Source: a virus. From it: a stretch of DNA of 64,000 nt. Below are positions 26,179 to 34,373 of this stretch, piece by piece. A program made the position numbers and the translations under genes. The stretch lies in the IMG/VR virus record IMGVR_UViG_3300024346_009227, positions 52,975-116,974 of that record; one strand, 5' to 3'. The notes under the pieces were generated by a model, which was not told the origin of the DNA, did no database searches, and was given only the letters and a program-made list of their open reading frames with translations. Numbering within the stretch: the first letter of the stretch is position 1; the number at the start of each line of letters is the position of its first letter.

Positions 26179-27312
26179 TTAAAACTGGTCAGTTGTTGCC
26201 CTTATAGTTTCACTAGGATCTACCAAGTGAGTTACAGTAAAGTCATTAAAGGTTCTGAATGAGTAAGTAACAGTTGCGTTATTACCATCAACACCACCAC
26301 CTTGGTAATTACAAGACTGCATCTTGCACTTAGAACCAAGATTAATAATAGTGCCTTCATTAAGAACTAATTTAATAGCCTGATTTGACAAGTTATTACC
26401 ATTGTAACTATTTAATGCAGAGCCAGTTTCGGTTACTTCAATATTATCACCACCCTTTGCCAATACTTCAAATTCGGCAGTAACTTCTACTGGGAATTTG
26501 GTATATCGGAAATAAGGTGCTTTTCGACCCAATTCTAAAATCTGCTCACGACCAAGAGTAGCAGAAGCAGAAGCAGATTGGAATGATACATTGTAACACT
26601 TAAGTGTTTCATTTATAGTATTATATCCAGATGGCGAACCTGCATGAGTAGGAGTAATACCAGGAATCATAGTTGGGAAAAGTGATTTGGACATATTAAG
26701 ATGCTGTCTTCGGGCAATACCAGAAGCAGATCGTTGAGCATCATAATTAGTGTTAGTTACTTCACTATATGGATCAGCATCCCATGAAGCATCCGAAGTT
26801 TGAGTGCCAGAATCATCTGGTCTGAAATCGGGAACCCATTTACCAGTTGCACCAGTATTCCAAACCTTATTGTTTGCAACCATAGTTACTGATTCAGTAG
26901 CATTTCCATCAATCCCAATTTTGTAAGAGACTTGACTTACAAAGCATCCAGAAACAACGCAAGTAGAACTTGGGGTTCCAGAAGCAGCTTCTTGAGTATC
27001 ATCAGTAATAGAAAGAGCAAGAATTGTCTTTTGATTAGATCGACCAACCAAAGTTGCACTAGTAGAACCTTGAGTTCCAAGATGGTACAATAATGGAAAG
27101 CCATCAAGTACTTTTTCAAGAGTAATTTCTACATCTGCAACACCTTCAATGTTTTCATAAATTGAAATCATACCAATTTCAAAAACTTGTTCAAGATTGA
27201 AAGTGGTATTAATACCAACAGACTGAAGACCACGAACTTCTTTGTAGTCAGTAGTATTATCTGCTGCAATACCAACTGCTTGACAAGCATAAAATATTCT
27301 TCGATTTGCCAT
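26179..27312 (-). CDS. Major tail tube protein (predicted)
   Basis: A 377-aa protein beginning MANRRIFYACQAVGIAAD, with GGAGATTTATAAA before its ATG. The sequence is regular and beta-rich: VRGLQSVGINTTFNLEQVFEIG, VADVEITLEKVLDG, and a C-terminal VTYSFRTFNDF. This style, with a 'V.I....E.VFEIG....YENIEG' opening, fits tail tube subunits of large phages. The expression signals support it: a conserved GGTGTATT motif lies ~50 nt upstream and a strong terminator follows at once, as expected for a protein needed in hundreds of copies. It precedes the chaperone-like genes and the tape measure gene, the canonical order. No sheath-like gene is adjacent. Confidence 0.72.
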   Translation of the reverse strand: MANRRIFYACQAVGIAADNTTDYKEVRGLQSVGINTTFNLEQVFEIGMISIYENIEGVADVEITLEKVLDGFPLLYHLGTQGSTSATLVGRSNQKTILALSITDDTQEAASGTPSSTCVVSGCFVSQVSYKIGIDGNATESVTMVANNKVWNTGATGKWVPDFRPDDSGTQTSDASWDADPYSEVTNTNYDAQRSASGIARRQHLNMSKSLFPTMIPGITPTHAGSPSGYNTINETLKCYNVSFQSASASATLGREQILELGRKAPYFRYTKFPVEVTAEFEVLAKGGDNIEVTETGSALNSYNGNNLSNQAIKLVLNEGTIINLGSKCKMQSCNYQGGGVDGNNATVTYSFRTFNDFTVTHLVDPSETIRATTDQF

Positions 27313-27360
27313 TTTATAAATCTCCCATATGAATTTCTATCCGAAAATCAACCCTCATTT

Positions 27361-27372
27361 AATTAATACACC
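27361..27372 (-). promoter_or_regulatory. Conserved GGTGTATT motif upstream of tail tube gene
   Basis: Read leftward, GGTGTATTAATT lies 3 nt after the stop of the 318-aa gene and ~50 nt before the tail tube ATG. Four other copies of this motif occur between leftward genes (29505, 32394, 47895, 51498). It could be a -10-only late promoter or an RNA signal. Confidence 0.45.
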
Positions 27373-27375
27373 AAT

Positions 27376-28332
27376 TTAAAGAGAATCTATTGAGAAAGTA
27401 ACCCTTATACTAGATCTATACATAGGTGGAGCAGCAAACTGCTCTTGAGATCTAATTTTATCAAAAGATATCAGCTTCCATTGGTAGTCAGTTGTTATTT
27501 TTTCGTAATTTAATCCAGATGGAGCTATTTGCCCATCATATGTAAGTGGGTATTTTTGATCGGCTAAGAGCCTTGTCTTGTCTATGCCCCAAAATCTTTT
27601 TTCCCATTGATTAATAATAACATCATGAACTTGCCTTCTATCCCAAGGTGTCTCTGCAAAAACATGCATTAATATATCTTGTTTGTGAACTCTATTGATA
27701 GCTCCTAGCTCATAAGGTGTCATACTTACAGATGGCAATGTTTCTAAAACTATAGCAGGAAGCTGTATTCTATTTAGGGAAAGAACATCCCAAGCACCAG
27801 ACCCTTTAGACGAAAATTGAACATCATCAACTCTAAAGCTGTCGTATTGTATAGTTTGAAACCAAGGTATATCAGCAGATACAATTTTTACATTTCTGTA
27901 AGAATGTTCACATTTAACTGTGCTAGTTGTAGCTATTGGGGAATTAAAAATAATTTTACCTTCGGGATAATTTATCTTATATCCAGAAGGTCCAGATGTA
28001 TTTTTAGGTATAAAAGATGTGTTTACATATATACCACTAATGCTTATAGGCTGATGGGTATACTCAACTCCAGATTCCCATACCCAATCTGATCTAGCTC
28101 CTTCCCACACAGAACCATTTGCATATCTAGGATCTCTAGAGAGCCTCATTTTATAAGACGGCAAAGAATGTGAACCAACTCCTGTTGGGTAAACTCCTGT
28201 TGGAACATAGATATTTGTAAAAGCACCAGTACATAAAAATCCATTTTGCATAAACATATGAACAGATGTTTCTAATAAATCTGAAGTTAATGCATCACCA
28301 TAATTTGTTACGCCATGAAATTTTATACTCAT
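27376..28332 (-). CDS. Neck / tail structural protein, unknown family
   Basis: A 318-aa protein beginning MSIKFHGVTNYGDALTSDLL. Its ATG overlaps the TGA of the upstream gene (ATGA), so the two are translationally coupled. It is Tyr/Trp-rich (WEGARSDWVWESG; NQWEKRFWGIDKTRLL) and beta-rich, without a membrane segment. It sits between the probable tail-completion protein and the tail tube. Genes here usually encode the tail terminator or neck proteins, so a head-tail joining role is likely, but I recognise no specific family. Confidence 0.5.
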   Translation of the reverse strand: MSIKFHGVTNYGDALTSDLLETSVHMFMQNGFLCTGAFTNIYVPTGVYPTGVGSHSLPSYKMRLSRDPRYANGSVWEGARSDWVWESGVEYTHQPISISGIYVNTSFIPKNTSGPSGYKINYPEGKIIFNSPIATTSTVKCEHSYRNVKIVSADIPWFQTIQYDSFRVDDVQFSSKGSGAWDVLSLNRIQLPAIVLETLPSVSMTPYELGAINRVHKQDILMHVFAETPWDRRQVHDVIINQWEKRFWGIDKTRLLADQKYPLTYDGQIAPSGLNYEKITTDYQWKLISFDKIRSQEQFAAPPMYRSSIRVTFSIDSL

Positions 28333-28976
28333 TTCAATAATCCCTCTAAACCTTCTTTTAACTTCGTAAGCATGTCTACTTCTGTTGCAGCTAATGCCCT
28401 AGTTATCCAGTTGTCATCTATTGTTCCAGAATAGGCTGGATCTACTCTAAATCCTTTTGACATTTTTGGGGAAATCATTAATGCGTAACCGCTTCTTGAT
28501 CGAGGTGTATCCTTATAAATAACTTCATAATCAGCAATAATTATACTATCGCCAGCAGTTAGTAGCCATTTTAGCCAATCAACAGTATTTCCATTTGAAT
28601 CATAAGCCCCAAAATTTTTGTCTAATAAAAATTCTATTCCACCCTTCAATAACGATAATCTAATACCACCCAAACTTGCTGAAGTTGGTCCAAGTGCATT
28701 AAGCTGAATTGATGAGGATACTGCCTTAACAACTCTTTCTCCAACATTTTCTCCTGGCCTAAAACCAAAATCTTTTCTTAATTGTCCAATATCTAAAGAA
28801 TAGTATGTATCACTTGGATCTTTTCTTAGCTTGTTTTCAATATATTCAACAAGACTCGGTCTTATTTTTACAAGTAGTCGATCTATTGTGCTGCGAAGAG
28901 TTTGTTTTAGTTCTTTTACTACAGCTAATGCAAATTGTTGTTCGTCAAGTCTAACATCATATTTAAAAGAAGCCAT
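28329..28976 (-). CDS. Tail completion / neck protein-like
   Basis: A 215-aa protein beginning MASFKYDVRLDEQQFALAV, with AGGAGCTTAAA before the ATG. The N-terminal half is helical (ELKQTLRSTIDRLLVKI), followed by a beta-rich part and YSGTIDDNWITRALAAT near the end. The overall plan, an amphipathic helix followed by a 'P-x-YSGT-x-x-DNW-x-TRA' ending, resembles neck or tail completion proteins that close the head-proximal tail end. Its stop overlaps the next start (ATGA). Specific assignment is tentative. Confidence 0.5.
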   Translation of the reverse strand: MASFKYDVRLDEQQFALAVVKELKQTLRSTIDRLLVKIRPSLVEYIENKLRKDPSDTYYSLDIGQLRKDFGFRPGENVGERVVKAVSSSIQLNALGPTSASLGGIRLSLLKGGIEFLLDKNFGAYDSNGNTVDWLKWLLTAGDSIIIADYEVIYKDTPRSRSGYALMISPKMSKGFRVDPAYSGTIDDNWITRALAATEVDMLTKLKEGLEGLLK

Positions 28977-28977
28977 T

Positions 28978-29499
28978 TTAAGCTCCTATTCTATTCCATA
29001 CAGCAACCCAATATCTGTTTTGGACTATGTTTCCTTGATCAATAGGCTCGCCAGCAAGTTCATATGTATATCTAATCATTGGCTCTAAGCTTATTTGCAT
29101 AATCATTTTTCTTGACTGCAAAACATTTGCTAAATCTTTTATATATCCTTTAGTCTGAATTGTTCCCGCTGGATGCTGTATGTTTGCTGGAATTTTAACA
29201 AACCAATCAGAAGGACTATTTGATATTAAAAGCTTTATTGGGGTTGTACTTTCTGAAAAATGATAGCCCCTACCATCACATAAAGGGCAAATGCTTCCGT
29301 TTGGAAAAGGCATAGGTCCACCATTAGTCCAATGGTTTGATGACTTGTTACCGATTGGATCTATAATACAATTAACACAAGCACTTGGAAGTGGGGGATA
29401 TACCAATAGGCAATCCTTGCCCAATTGATCTATTAGGTCATCTATAGCATCTTGAGCTATTTTTTTAACATCATCAGATAATGTGAATAATTTGCCCAT
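28978..29499 (-). CDS. Head-tail adaptor-like protein with Cys pairs
   Basis: A 173-aa protein beginning MGKLFTLSDDVKKIAQDAID. A four-cysteine arrangement is visible: CVNC at ~42-45 and CPLCDGRGYHF at ~72, the latter like a DnaJ zinc-finger CxxCxGxG. The rest is beta-rich, with IMQISLEPMIRYTYELAGE near the C-terminus. The Cys pairs could bind zinc. The start is unusual: the GGTGTATT motif (29505-29514) lies only a few nt before the ATG and there is no good Shine-Dalgarno sequence, so initiation may be leaderless. Position suggests a neck protein; no family name can be given with confidence. Confidence 0.5.
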   Translation of the reverse strand: MGKLFTLSDDVKKIAQDAIDDLIDQLGKDCLLVYPPLPSACVNCIIDPIGNKSSNHWTNGGPMPFPNGSICPLCDGRGYHFSESTTPIKLLISNSPSDWFVKIPANIQHPAGTIQTKGYIKDLANVLQSRKMIMQISLEPMIRYTYELAGEPIDQGNIVQNRYWVAVWNRIGA

Positions 29500-29504
29500 A
29501 ATGT

Positions 29505-29514
29505 ATAATACACC
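29505..29514 (-). promoter_or_regulatory. Conserved GGTGTATT motif upstream of neck gene
   Basis: Read leftward, GGTGTATTAT directly precedes the 173-aa gene. It lies within the inverted repeat TGTATAAT...ATTATACA, so it can also form a hairpin. If it is a -10 element, transcription would begin almost at the start codon. Confidence 0.4.
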
Positions 29515-29530
29515 ACTGATAATTATACAA

Positions 29531-31330
29531 TTAAAGCTTCTTTAAAATTAAATAATCATCTGAATACTTAAGCAAACTAAGTTTTTCTGATTTTTTATAA
29601 ATATCTGCAATTTCTTGATCTGCATTTACTATGATTAAAAAATCTTCTGGCCTTAAAAAAGTTTCTTGTTTTAACAATGAAAAATCAATAAGTTCTTGAG
29701 ACAAGCCTTTATAGTTAATTAATAATGTTCTAGTATTTTCATCTGGTGCTGCAAAATCATCTTCTTTATCTGTAAGAATAAAGTTTTCATAATTAAAGTT
29801 ATTTATGTATTTTTGAATTGATTCTTTACACATATTTTTGTATTCATCCACTCTAACTACCCCAAGGCCTTTTTGGCAAAGAGCAATGGTAGTTTGTAAT
29901 CCTTCTGAGCTTATATCTAAACAATATGAGTTATTTGCTGCCCAAACAATTTCTCTTACTGCTTCAACTGAAAGTCCACCATCAACATTAGTTAAAGGAA
30001 CATATTGAAATTTTAATCTCATTAATGCTTCTTCAAATGTGTACAAGATAGGAACAATTTTTTCTTTCTGGCATATATAAGAAAATTCAGTTGCTTCTTG
30101 ATAGTCATCTAGTACTTTTTTTGCAAAATCTTTACTTATCATCCATAAAGTTGAATCATCTAATTCATCAATATCAACAATCTTGTAAGATAATTGAGAA
30201 TGTGTTGTTTTCAAGCAGCCTTTATTTATTTGATCAAATATAGTTATTTTTGCCTGATTTGTTTTTATTAGTGGCCAAAAATCAAGCATGAAGTTAATGC
30301 TTTTTTCTAGTCTTAAATTGCCTTTGCAAATTAAAGCGTAATCATATTCTTCTGCAATAAACTTGTGAAGAGTTAACTTTAGATTTGCTCCAAGCATATA
30401 TTCTTTTTCTTTTTCCCATTTCATTTTTTTAAATGATTCTTCAGTAGTATTGCTTTCTCTTCCAATAATATAAGCTTTAATTTTTACATCATTTTTTTGT
30501 GCGGAAATTATAGGTGTTGGATTTCCAACTACTTTAGCAGAATCGGTAATTGATCTAAACAATTCATCTTGACTCACTTTTCCAGTAAAGTAAGTGATTG
30601 CCTCTCTATGATTCCAACCAAGTTCAGTCCAGCCAACTATATAATTGAATATTCTATCTACGATTTGTAGTGGGTAAGGAACGCCTTTTGGTCTGCTAAA
30701 TCTGTGTATCCATTTTAAAAATGGAAGACACAAAGACTTGCCACCATTCTGCCTTACTTTTTCTTGTATGTAACCTTCTTCACCACCAAAACCTCTGAAA
30801 TTTTTGTTGAATGTCGGCCAAACATCTCTTCTCATGCAGAAAACGCCTAGACCCTGCATAGGTATTTCAAATGGTTTTCCTTCGTGTACTCTTTTATCTG
30901 TTTCCCAAGTTCCATACATATGCCCTCTCCAACCTGGCTGAAAATGAGTAGATAAATCTCTTTGGTTGTCATACAAAAGTGGCCCTTGAATTAAATCTTT
31001 TGTGTTTTCATTTTCCCTTAAGTATTTTTTGAGTTCACTAATCACATCTTTTTTGAAAATAACATGACAATCAATGCACATTACAAATTTTCCAGTTGCC
31101 ATTTCAAAAACATGATTTCTAGACTGAGATGTTCCAGCTTTTTCTGGTGCGTGTATATACCTTGCTCCAACATGACCACAAGCATTTTTTGTGTCTTCAC
31201 AAGATTTTGGTTTTGTATCTACTATTAAAAGCTCTACATCTTCTAGATCGTGATAAGCTTTTAGTGCTTGAAGTGTAAAATAAACCCCATCAAAATCATC
31301 GTATGTAGCCATACCAATGGTTAAAAACAT
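29531..31330 (-). CDS. Multidomain glycosyltransferase (GT-A family 2-like N-terminus)
   Basis: A 599-aa protein with AAGGAGGATTT before its ATG. Residues 1-~250 form a GT-A glycosyltransferase: the opening MFLTIGMATYDDFDGVYF, a VELLIVDTKP strand, an acidic CIDCHVIF motif in place of DxD, and FGGEEGYIQEKVR, which resembles the acceptor-site GGED motif. Residues ~260-430 are of unknown type. The C-terminal ~150 residues have a Rossmann-like opening (YCLDISSEGLQTTIALC … VVRVDEY), reminiscent of a class I methyltransferase-type fold, but catalytic residues cannot be confirmed. It is a cytoplasmic sugar transferase embedded among structural genes. Acceptor candidates include the Thr-rich or collagen-like virion proteins; this is inference. 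Confidence 0.75.
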   Translation of the reverse strand: MFLTIGMATYDDFDGVYFTLQALKAYHDLEDVELLIVDTKPKSCEDTKNACGHVGARYIHAPEKAGTSQSRNHVFEMATGKFVMCIDCHVIFKKDVISELKKYLRENENTKDLIQGPLLYDNQRDLSTHFQPGWRGHMYGTWETDKRVHEGKPFEIPMQGLGVFCMRRDVWPTFNKNFRGFGGEEGYIQEKVRQNGGKSLCLPFLKWIHRFSRPKGVPYPLQIVDRIFNYIVGWTELGWNHREAITYFTGKVSQDELFRSITDSAKVVGNPTPIISAQKNDVKIKAYIIGRESNTTEESFKKMKWEKEKEYMLGANLKLTLHKFIAEEYDYALICKGNLRLEKSINFMLDFWPLIKTNQAKITIFDQINKGCLKTTHSQLSYKIVDIDELDDSTLWMISKDFAKKVLDDYQEATEFSYICQKEKIVPILYTFEEALMRLKFQYVPLTNVDGGLSVEAVREIVWAANNSYCLDISSEGLQTTIALCQKGLGVVRVDEYKNMCKESIQKYINNFNYENFILTDKEDDFAAPDENTRTLLINYKGLSQELIDFSLLKQETFLRPEDFLIIVNADQEIADIYKKSEKLSLLKYSDDYLILKKL

Positions 31331-31359
31331 AAATCCTCCTTTAATTTCCTAAGTCTTAA

Positions 31360-31818
31360 CTAAGCTTGTTTTGCAACAAACAAACCAGATAGCTCAACTG
31401 AATAAACATTGACCGCATCCAATGGAACAAATCCATTTTCAAATACTAATTCTTGATTTGATGACAAATTATATGATGTAGTTGTATCAGCATCTTCACC
31501 AAAATTCAAGTACATAATTCCAGTAGAATTGTTTTTAAAGTAAAAATAATTTCTTCCTGATTTTGCAGGGAAAATTTGTTGGCTAATTCCTGTTGCAACA
31601 ATAGCACTAGAGCCATCTTCAAGACTATCGCTCATGCTGGTATCTACATTGTAATAACCAAAATTTCTACTCAAATTTACTGGTTCAATATCAGAAAATG
31701 TTCTAACATCAACCCTATTGTAAGTAGTTACTTCTCCAGAAGGATGCCCTTCAGTTGATTGAATAGTCGAAGACCCAATTTTAATAACACCGCTATTAAT
31801 TATATGATGAGTTGCCAT
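31360..31818 (-). CDS. Small virion protein, unknown
   Basis: A 152-aa beta-rich protein beginning MATHHIINSGVIKIGSS, with AAGGAGTAGGTAG before the ATG. The C-terminal half (SGRNYFYFKNNSTGIMYLNFGED) resembles the small beta-sandwich found in many phage decoration or attachment proteins, in which a strand reads '…xxxNNSxxxIYxNFG'. No membrane segment or cysteine cluster is visible. It is 11 nt downstream of the 176-aa gene. Virion decoration or a short attachment protein is plausible; I do not recognise a named family. Confidence 0.5.
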   Translation of the reverse strand: MATHHIINSGVIKIGSSTIQSTEGHPSGEVTTYNRVDVRTFSDIEPVNLSRNFGYYNVDTSMSDSLEDGSSAIVATGISQQIFPAKSGRNYFYFKNNSTGIMYLNFGEDADTTTSYNLSSNQELVFENGFVPLDAVNVYSVELSGLFVAKQA

Positions 31819-31829
31819 CTACCTACTCC

Positions 31830-32360
31830 TTATCTTGGGAAAAATGTTCTACCTTCATTGCTAGTATAATAAACCTGATCTCTAGAACCAGCAAATATTC
31901 TAAATGGACTCATTATAGCAGCACCAGCTATAGATCCAATTCTAGCAGTTTGATATTCTAGTTTAACTTCTTCGTAAACAGAACACCAACCCTTTTCTAG
32001 CAATTTCATTCTACCATCCATAGTTCCACGCAAGTCAATAGAAGAACTGCCATCCCTAATAGCAATTCCTTGACCAACAGCCCTTCTTGTCTCGCCACGC
32101 TCTATTAAACATGCTGATTTTATAGTTACTAAATTTATAAAGTTATCATCTCTAGTAGTTGCCCTATCTACTGGACTAGGCTCAATTGTAAGTGCTTGAA
32201 TATCAACTTGAAAATTATTTGCAAATTTTAGTTCTGAAGTAACTAGTTGAGCAGCAACAGCAATCACTTGCGTAAGTCGTTTGTCTGTATATAGTTGTGG
32301 AGAAACTAAGTCATCTAATAAAACTCTCAATAATGTTATAAATTCTGCTTGCCAGTACAT
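31830..32360 (-). CDS. Head-tail connector-like protein
   Basis: A 176-aa protein beginning MYWQAEFITLLRVLLDDLV, preceded by AGAGGTTATT. It has a helical N-terminus (DKRLTQVIAVAAQLVTSEL), a central segment with paired basic residues (LIERGETRRAVGQG), and a C-terminus ending NEGRTFFPR. The all-helical plan, with 'LL.D......Y.D..L...I..AA..V..E', is typical of gp6-type head-tail adaptors that sit under the portal, although that family is usually shorter. A GGTGTATT motif lies 34 nt upstream. Tentative. Confidence 0.5.
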   Translation of the reverse strand: MYWQAEFITLLRVLLDDLVSPQLYTDKRLTQVIAVAAQLVTSELKFANNFQVDIQALTIEPSPVDRATTRDDNFINLVTIKSACLIERGETRRAVGQGIAIRDGSSSIDLRGTMDGRMKLLEKGWCSVYEEVKLEYQTARIGSIAGAAIMSPFRIFAGSRDQVYYTSNEGRTFFPR

Positions 32361-32393
32361 AATAACCTCTATGGTTAGAGCATTGTTTCAATT

Positions 32394-32404
32394 AATAATA
32401 CACC
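32394..32404 (-). promoter_or_regulatory. Conserved GGTGTATT motif upstream of connector-like gene
   Basis: Read leftward, GGTGTATTATTAATTG follows the stop of the 214-aa gene by 6 nt and lies ~34 nt before the next ATG, whose own ribosome site (AGAGGTTATT) would remain in the transcript. This spacing suits a -10-type promoter best of the five copies. Confidence 0.45.
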
Positions 32405-32409
32405 ATATT

Positions 32410-33054
32410 TTAATCGGTAAATGGTGGCACTATAACTATATTGCCAACAGATAGTGTGACTATATGTCCATTAGACAAGGTAGATCTAAACTCATAAGAC
32501 CATCTTCCTGCCCCAATTTGACTTAATTCTTCATTACTAAGCTCTACTCTTAGAGATGTTTGATTAAGAAGTTCTGCAATTTTAGTAAATGTTGGTCTAG
32601 AATCTATAATGAATTCTGTAGTTGAACCAATAAGATCTGGCCAATCAACAGAAGTTATATCTATAGATCTAGATTCTTCTACTAAATAATCATCTGTCAA
32701 TCTTAACTCTATAGGATTTTCTGGATTAATTGGTATTGGGTTTGTTAATGCAGGAACACCAATTCCAGTAGAGCTACATCTTGTGCTAACTTTAACATCT
32801 ATGTTTTCATATTCTTCTGGATTAATTGCTAAAACACCAAGAAATTCAACCCCACAATAAAATTTGATAGCACCTCTAAAAGATGCTGGTATTGTTGGAG
32901 TAAATAAAAAGTAGCCATTAGTTAAATTTACAAATCCAGTTGTATATGGAGTACTATAATTTGTTCCATTTCCGTTTATTAATTGTGCAGATAAAGTTGT
33001 GCAATTTTCATAATTTTTGCCAAAAGATAAGCTTATACCCATTTCAAATGCCAT
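32410..33054 (-). CDS. Structural protein, paralogue 1 (two-domain)
   Basis: I place the start at the ATG at 33054 (MAFEMGISLSFGKNYENC) because GGAGATTAAC precedes it; an upstream in-frame TTG at 33066 would consume this site. The C-terminal ~100 of 214 residues are paralogous to the next gene upstream: LRLTDDYLVEESRSIDITS vs LRSTDDYYAIDGRAIDFTS, and IGAGRWSYEFRS vs IGAGRWSYEIRS. The N-terminal domain is an extra beta-rich module. The shared domain resembles small beta-sandwich virion proteins. Probably a virion surface or fibre-base component; family unknown. Confidence 0.5.
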   Translation of the reverse strand: MAFEMGISLSFGKNYENCTTLSAQLINGNGTNYSTPYTTGFVNLTNGYFLFTPTIPASFRGAIKFYCGVEFLGVLAINPEEYENIDVKVSTRCSSTGIGVPALTNPIPINPENPIELRLTDDYLVEESRSIDITSVDWPDLIGSTTEFIIDSRPTFTKIAELLNQTSLRVELSNEELSQIGAGRWSYEFRSTLSNGHIVTLSVGNIVIVPPFTD

Positions 33055-33055
33055 G

Positions 33056-33385
33056 TTAATCTCCAAAAGCAGGAGTTATAATTAAATTTCCAAAACTTAC
33101 AGTTACAGTATGGCCACTAAGAAAAACAGATCTAATTTCATAAGACCATCTTCCAGCACCAATACTTTGTAAATCTGTACTGCTAAGTTCAAGTCTTAAG
33201 GTTTTACTATCAATATAAGAAGTTATTTTTGAAAAGTTTAATTTTCCATCAACATAAAACATTGTTGTAACTTCACTTAGATTTGGATAATCATCAGAGG
33301 TGAAATCTATAGCTCTACCATCTATTGCATAATAGTCATCTGTTGACCTTAAATCTAATGTTTCACCAGCAACAAAAGTGATCAT
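33056..33385 (-). CDS. Structural protein, paralogue 2 (single domain)
   Basis: A 109-aa protein taken to start at the ATG at 33385 (MITFVAGETLDLRSTDDYY), whose first bases overlap the TGA of a 36-codon gene (ATGA); an in-frame upstream ATG lies inside that gene and has no ribosome site. It is a single copy of the domain found in the C-terminus of the 214-aa protein 1 nt downstream, sharing IGAGRWSYE and a final 'P-x-F-x-D'. Tandem duplication is evident. Function unknown, likely structural. Confidence 0.5.
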   Translation of the reverse strand: MITFVAGETLDLRSTDDYYAIDGRAIDFTSDDYPNLSEVTTMFYVDGKLNFSKITSYIDSKTLRLELSSTDLQSIGAGRWSYEIRSVFLSGHTVTVSFGNLIITPAFGD

Positions 33386-33492
33386 TTTTGCACAAACCCA
33401 CTTGTACATATGTAATCAGACTGATTGCTATTTAATACGGTATACTCAATAGCAACAATAGTATCATTTGTGTAAATAACTTCATTCTGCAT
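33382..33492 (-). CDS. 36-aa coupled small ORF
   Basis: A short frame starts with ATG at 33492 inside the last codons of the 95-aa membrane gene and ends with TGA overlapping the next gene's ATG. It encodes 36 residues beginning MQNEVIYTNDTIVAIEY and has AAGGAAACAGCAA ahead of it. Overlaps at both ends and a ribosome site favour a genuine small gene, or a translational relay that couples its neighbours. No function can be assigned. Confidence 0.5.
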   Translation of the reverse strand: MQNEVIYTNDTIVAIEYTVLNSNQSDYICTSGFVQK

Positions 33493-33769
33493 TTGCTGTT
33501 TCCTTTTTAGTCCTTTTGAGTTCATGCAATTCTCTAGTGTTCAACAGTATCTGATTAAGTATGCCCATAGTATTTTCTTGGCTTTTAACTACACTTTCTA
33601 GTCCATTTTCTAATCTGTCTATAAATTTGATATGCCTATCATGCAAAGGAAGGATAATCTTCTCGCCCAACCAATTTGCTGCTTTATAGGTTGTCCAAAC
33701 AAAGAATATTAAGAAACTACAAGAAACACCCAATCGTTCAACTAATAGGACAATTTCTTTTTCATCCAT
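33482..33769 (-). CDS. Small membrane protein with coiled coil (holin- or XhlA-like architecture)
   Basis: I start this 95-aa protein at the ATG at 33769 (MDEKEIVLLVERLGVS), preceded by TTGGGGGTTAGAACA. One hydrophobic segment (VSCSFLIFFVWTTYKAANWL, ~15-34) is followed by a charged region predicted to form a coiled coil (~45-85; FIDRLENGLESVVKSQEN). A single membrane helix before a coiled coil is seen in XhlA-type membrane proteins and some accessory lysis or tail-tip proteins. No lysozyme-type gene is adjacent, so a lysis role is only a possibility. It lies between fibre-region genes and small virion genes. Confidence 0.5.
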   Translation of the reverse strand: MDEKEIVLLVERLGVSCSFLIFFVWTTYKAANWLGEKIILPLHDRHIKFIDRLENGLESVVKSQENTMGILNQILLNTRELHELKRTKKETANAE

Positions 33770-33804
33770 TGTTCTAACCCCCAAATAATGTAGTTGTGCC
33801 TACA

Positions 33805-34365
33805 TTAAATTACACCTGTCACTCCAACTTCTGTGGCATTCTCTACTACCTTTCTTTTTTCTGCAAAGGTGCTAGCTAAGATTGAACGAGCTTGACCATA
33901 TTCTAAAAGAACAGCAGTCATTTCTTCTATAGACGAGAAAACAACAGGCGTATTATCCATGCTAATTAGGTTGGGAAGTTCTAGGCCCAATGCTGCTGCC
34001 TCTTTTGCAAGAGAAAATACACCCACAAGAAGGGCGACATCAGAGGGGGAAATTCCTAAACGATAGCCACGACCAGAATCCCAACCAACTTTTTCTAAAG
34101 CTGCCCATTCATTATCTATATTTTGAAATGACCATGCCTTTGCTTGAGATAGAGCGTCTGGAGGTGCAGCAGCTATATAATCCCATGTTTGATCAGCAAG
34201 CTTAGATATAAATTTGCCAATTTCTGAATCAAGTAAAACTGGCATGGTTATATTTCTTGAAACACCATCTGAATTTGTTTTAATCAGATTAATGTTGTAT
34301 ATGTCCTCTGTTGCTATTCCAGAGTTATCTATCCTGTTTGTCAGTATAATGCTTAAACTTAACAT
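33805..34365 (-). CDS. DUF4376-like / tail fibre assembly-type protein
   Basis: A 186-aa protein beginning MLSLSIILTNRIDNSGIAT, with AGGAGAAAAA before its ATG. It has a short N-terminal beta part and a longer helical part with VALLVGVFSLAKEAAALGLE, followed by 'VFSSIEEMTAVLLEYGQA', and ends ENATEVGVTGVI. This order resembles DUF4376-type C-terminal domains found in tail fibre assembly proteins. It follows the three tail-collar genes by 8 nt, a typical place for a chaperone that helps fold or attach fibres. Recognition is by pattern only. Confidence 0.45.
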   Translation of the reverse strand: MLSLSIILTNRIDNSGIATEDIYNINLIKTNSDGVSRNITMPVLLDSEIGKFISKLADQTWDYIAAAPPDALSQAKAWSFQNIDNEWAALEKVGWDSGRGYRLGISPSDVALLVGVFSLAKEAAALGLELPNLISMDNTPVVFSSIEEMTAVLLEYGQARSILASTFAEKRKVVENATEVGVTGVI

Positions 34366-34373
34366 TTTTTCTC

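Noticed and set aside
26179-28332. Tail sheath gene expected for a contractile tail
   Set aside because: The genes next to the tube encode a tube-like protein and neck-type proteins; nothing of sheath size or style is present in the window.
33482-33769. Calling the 95-aa membrane protein a holin
   Set aside because: It has one membrane segment and a coiled coil, but no endolysin or spanin gene is nearby in the window. The lysis role is left as a possibility only.
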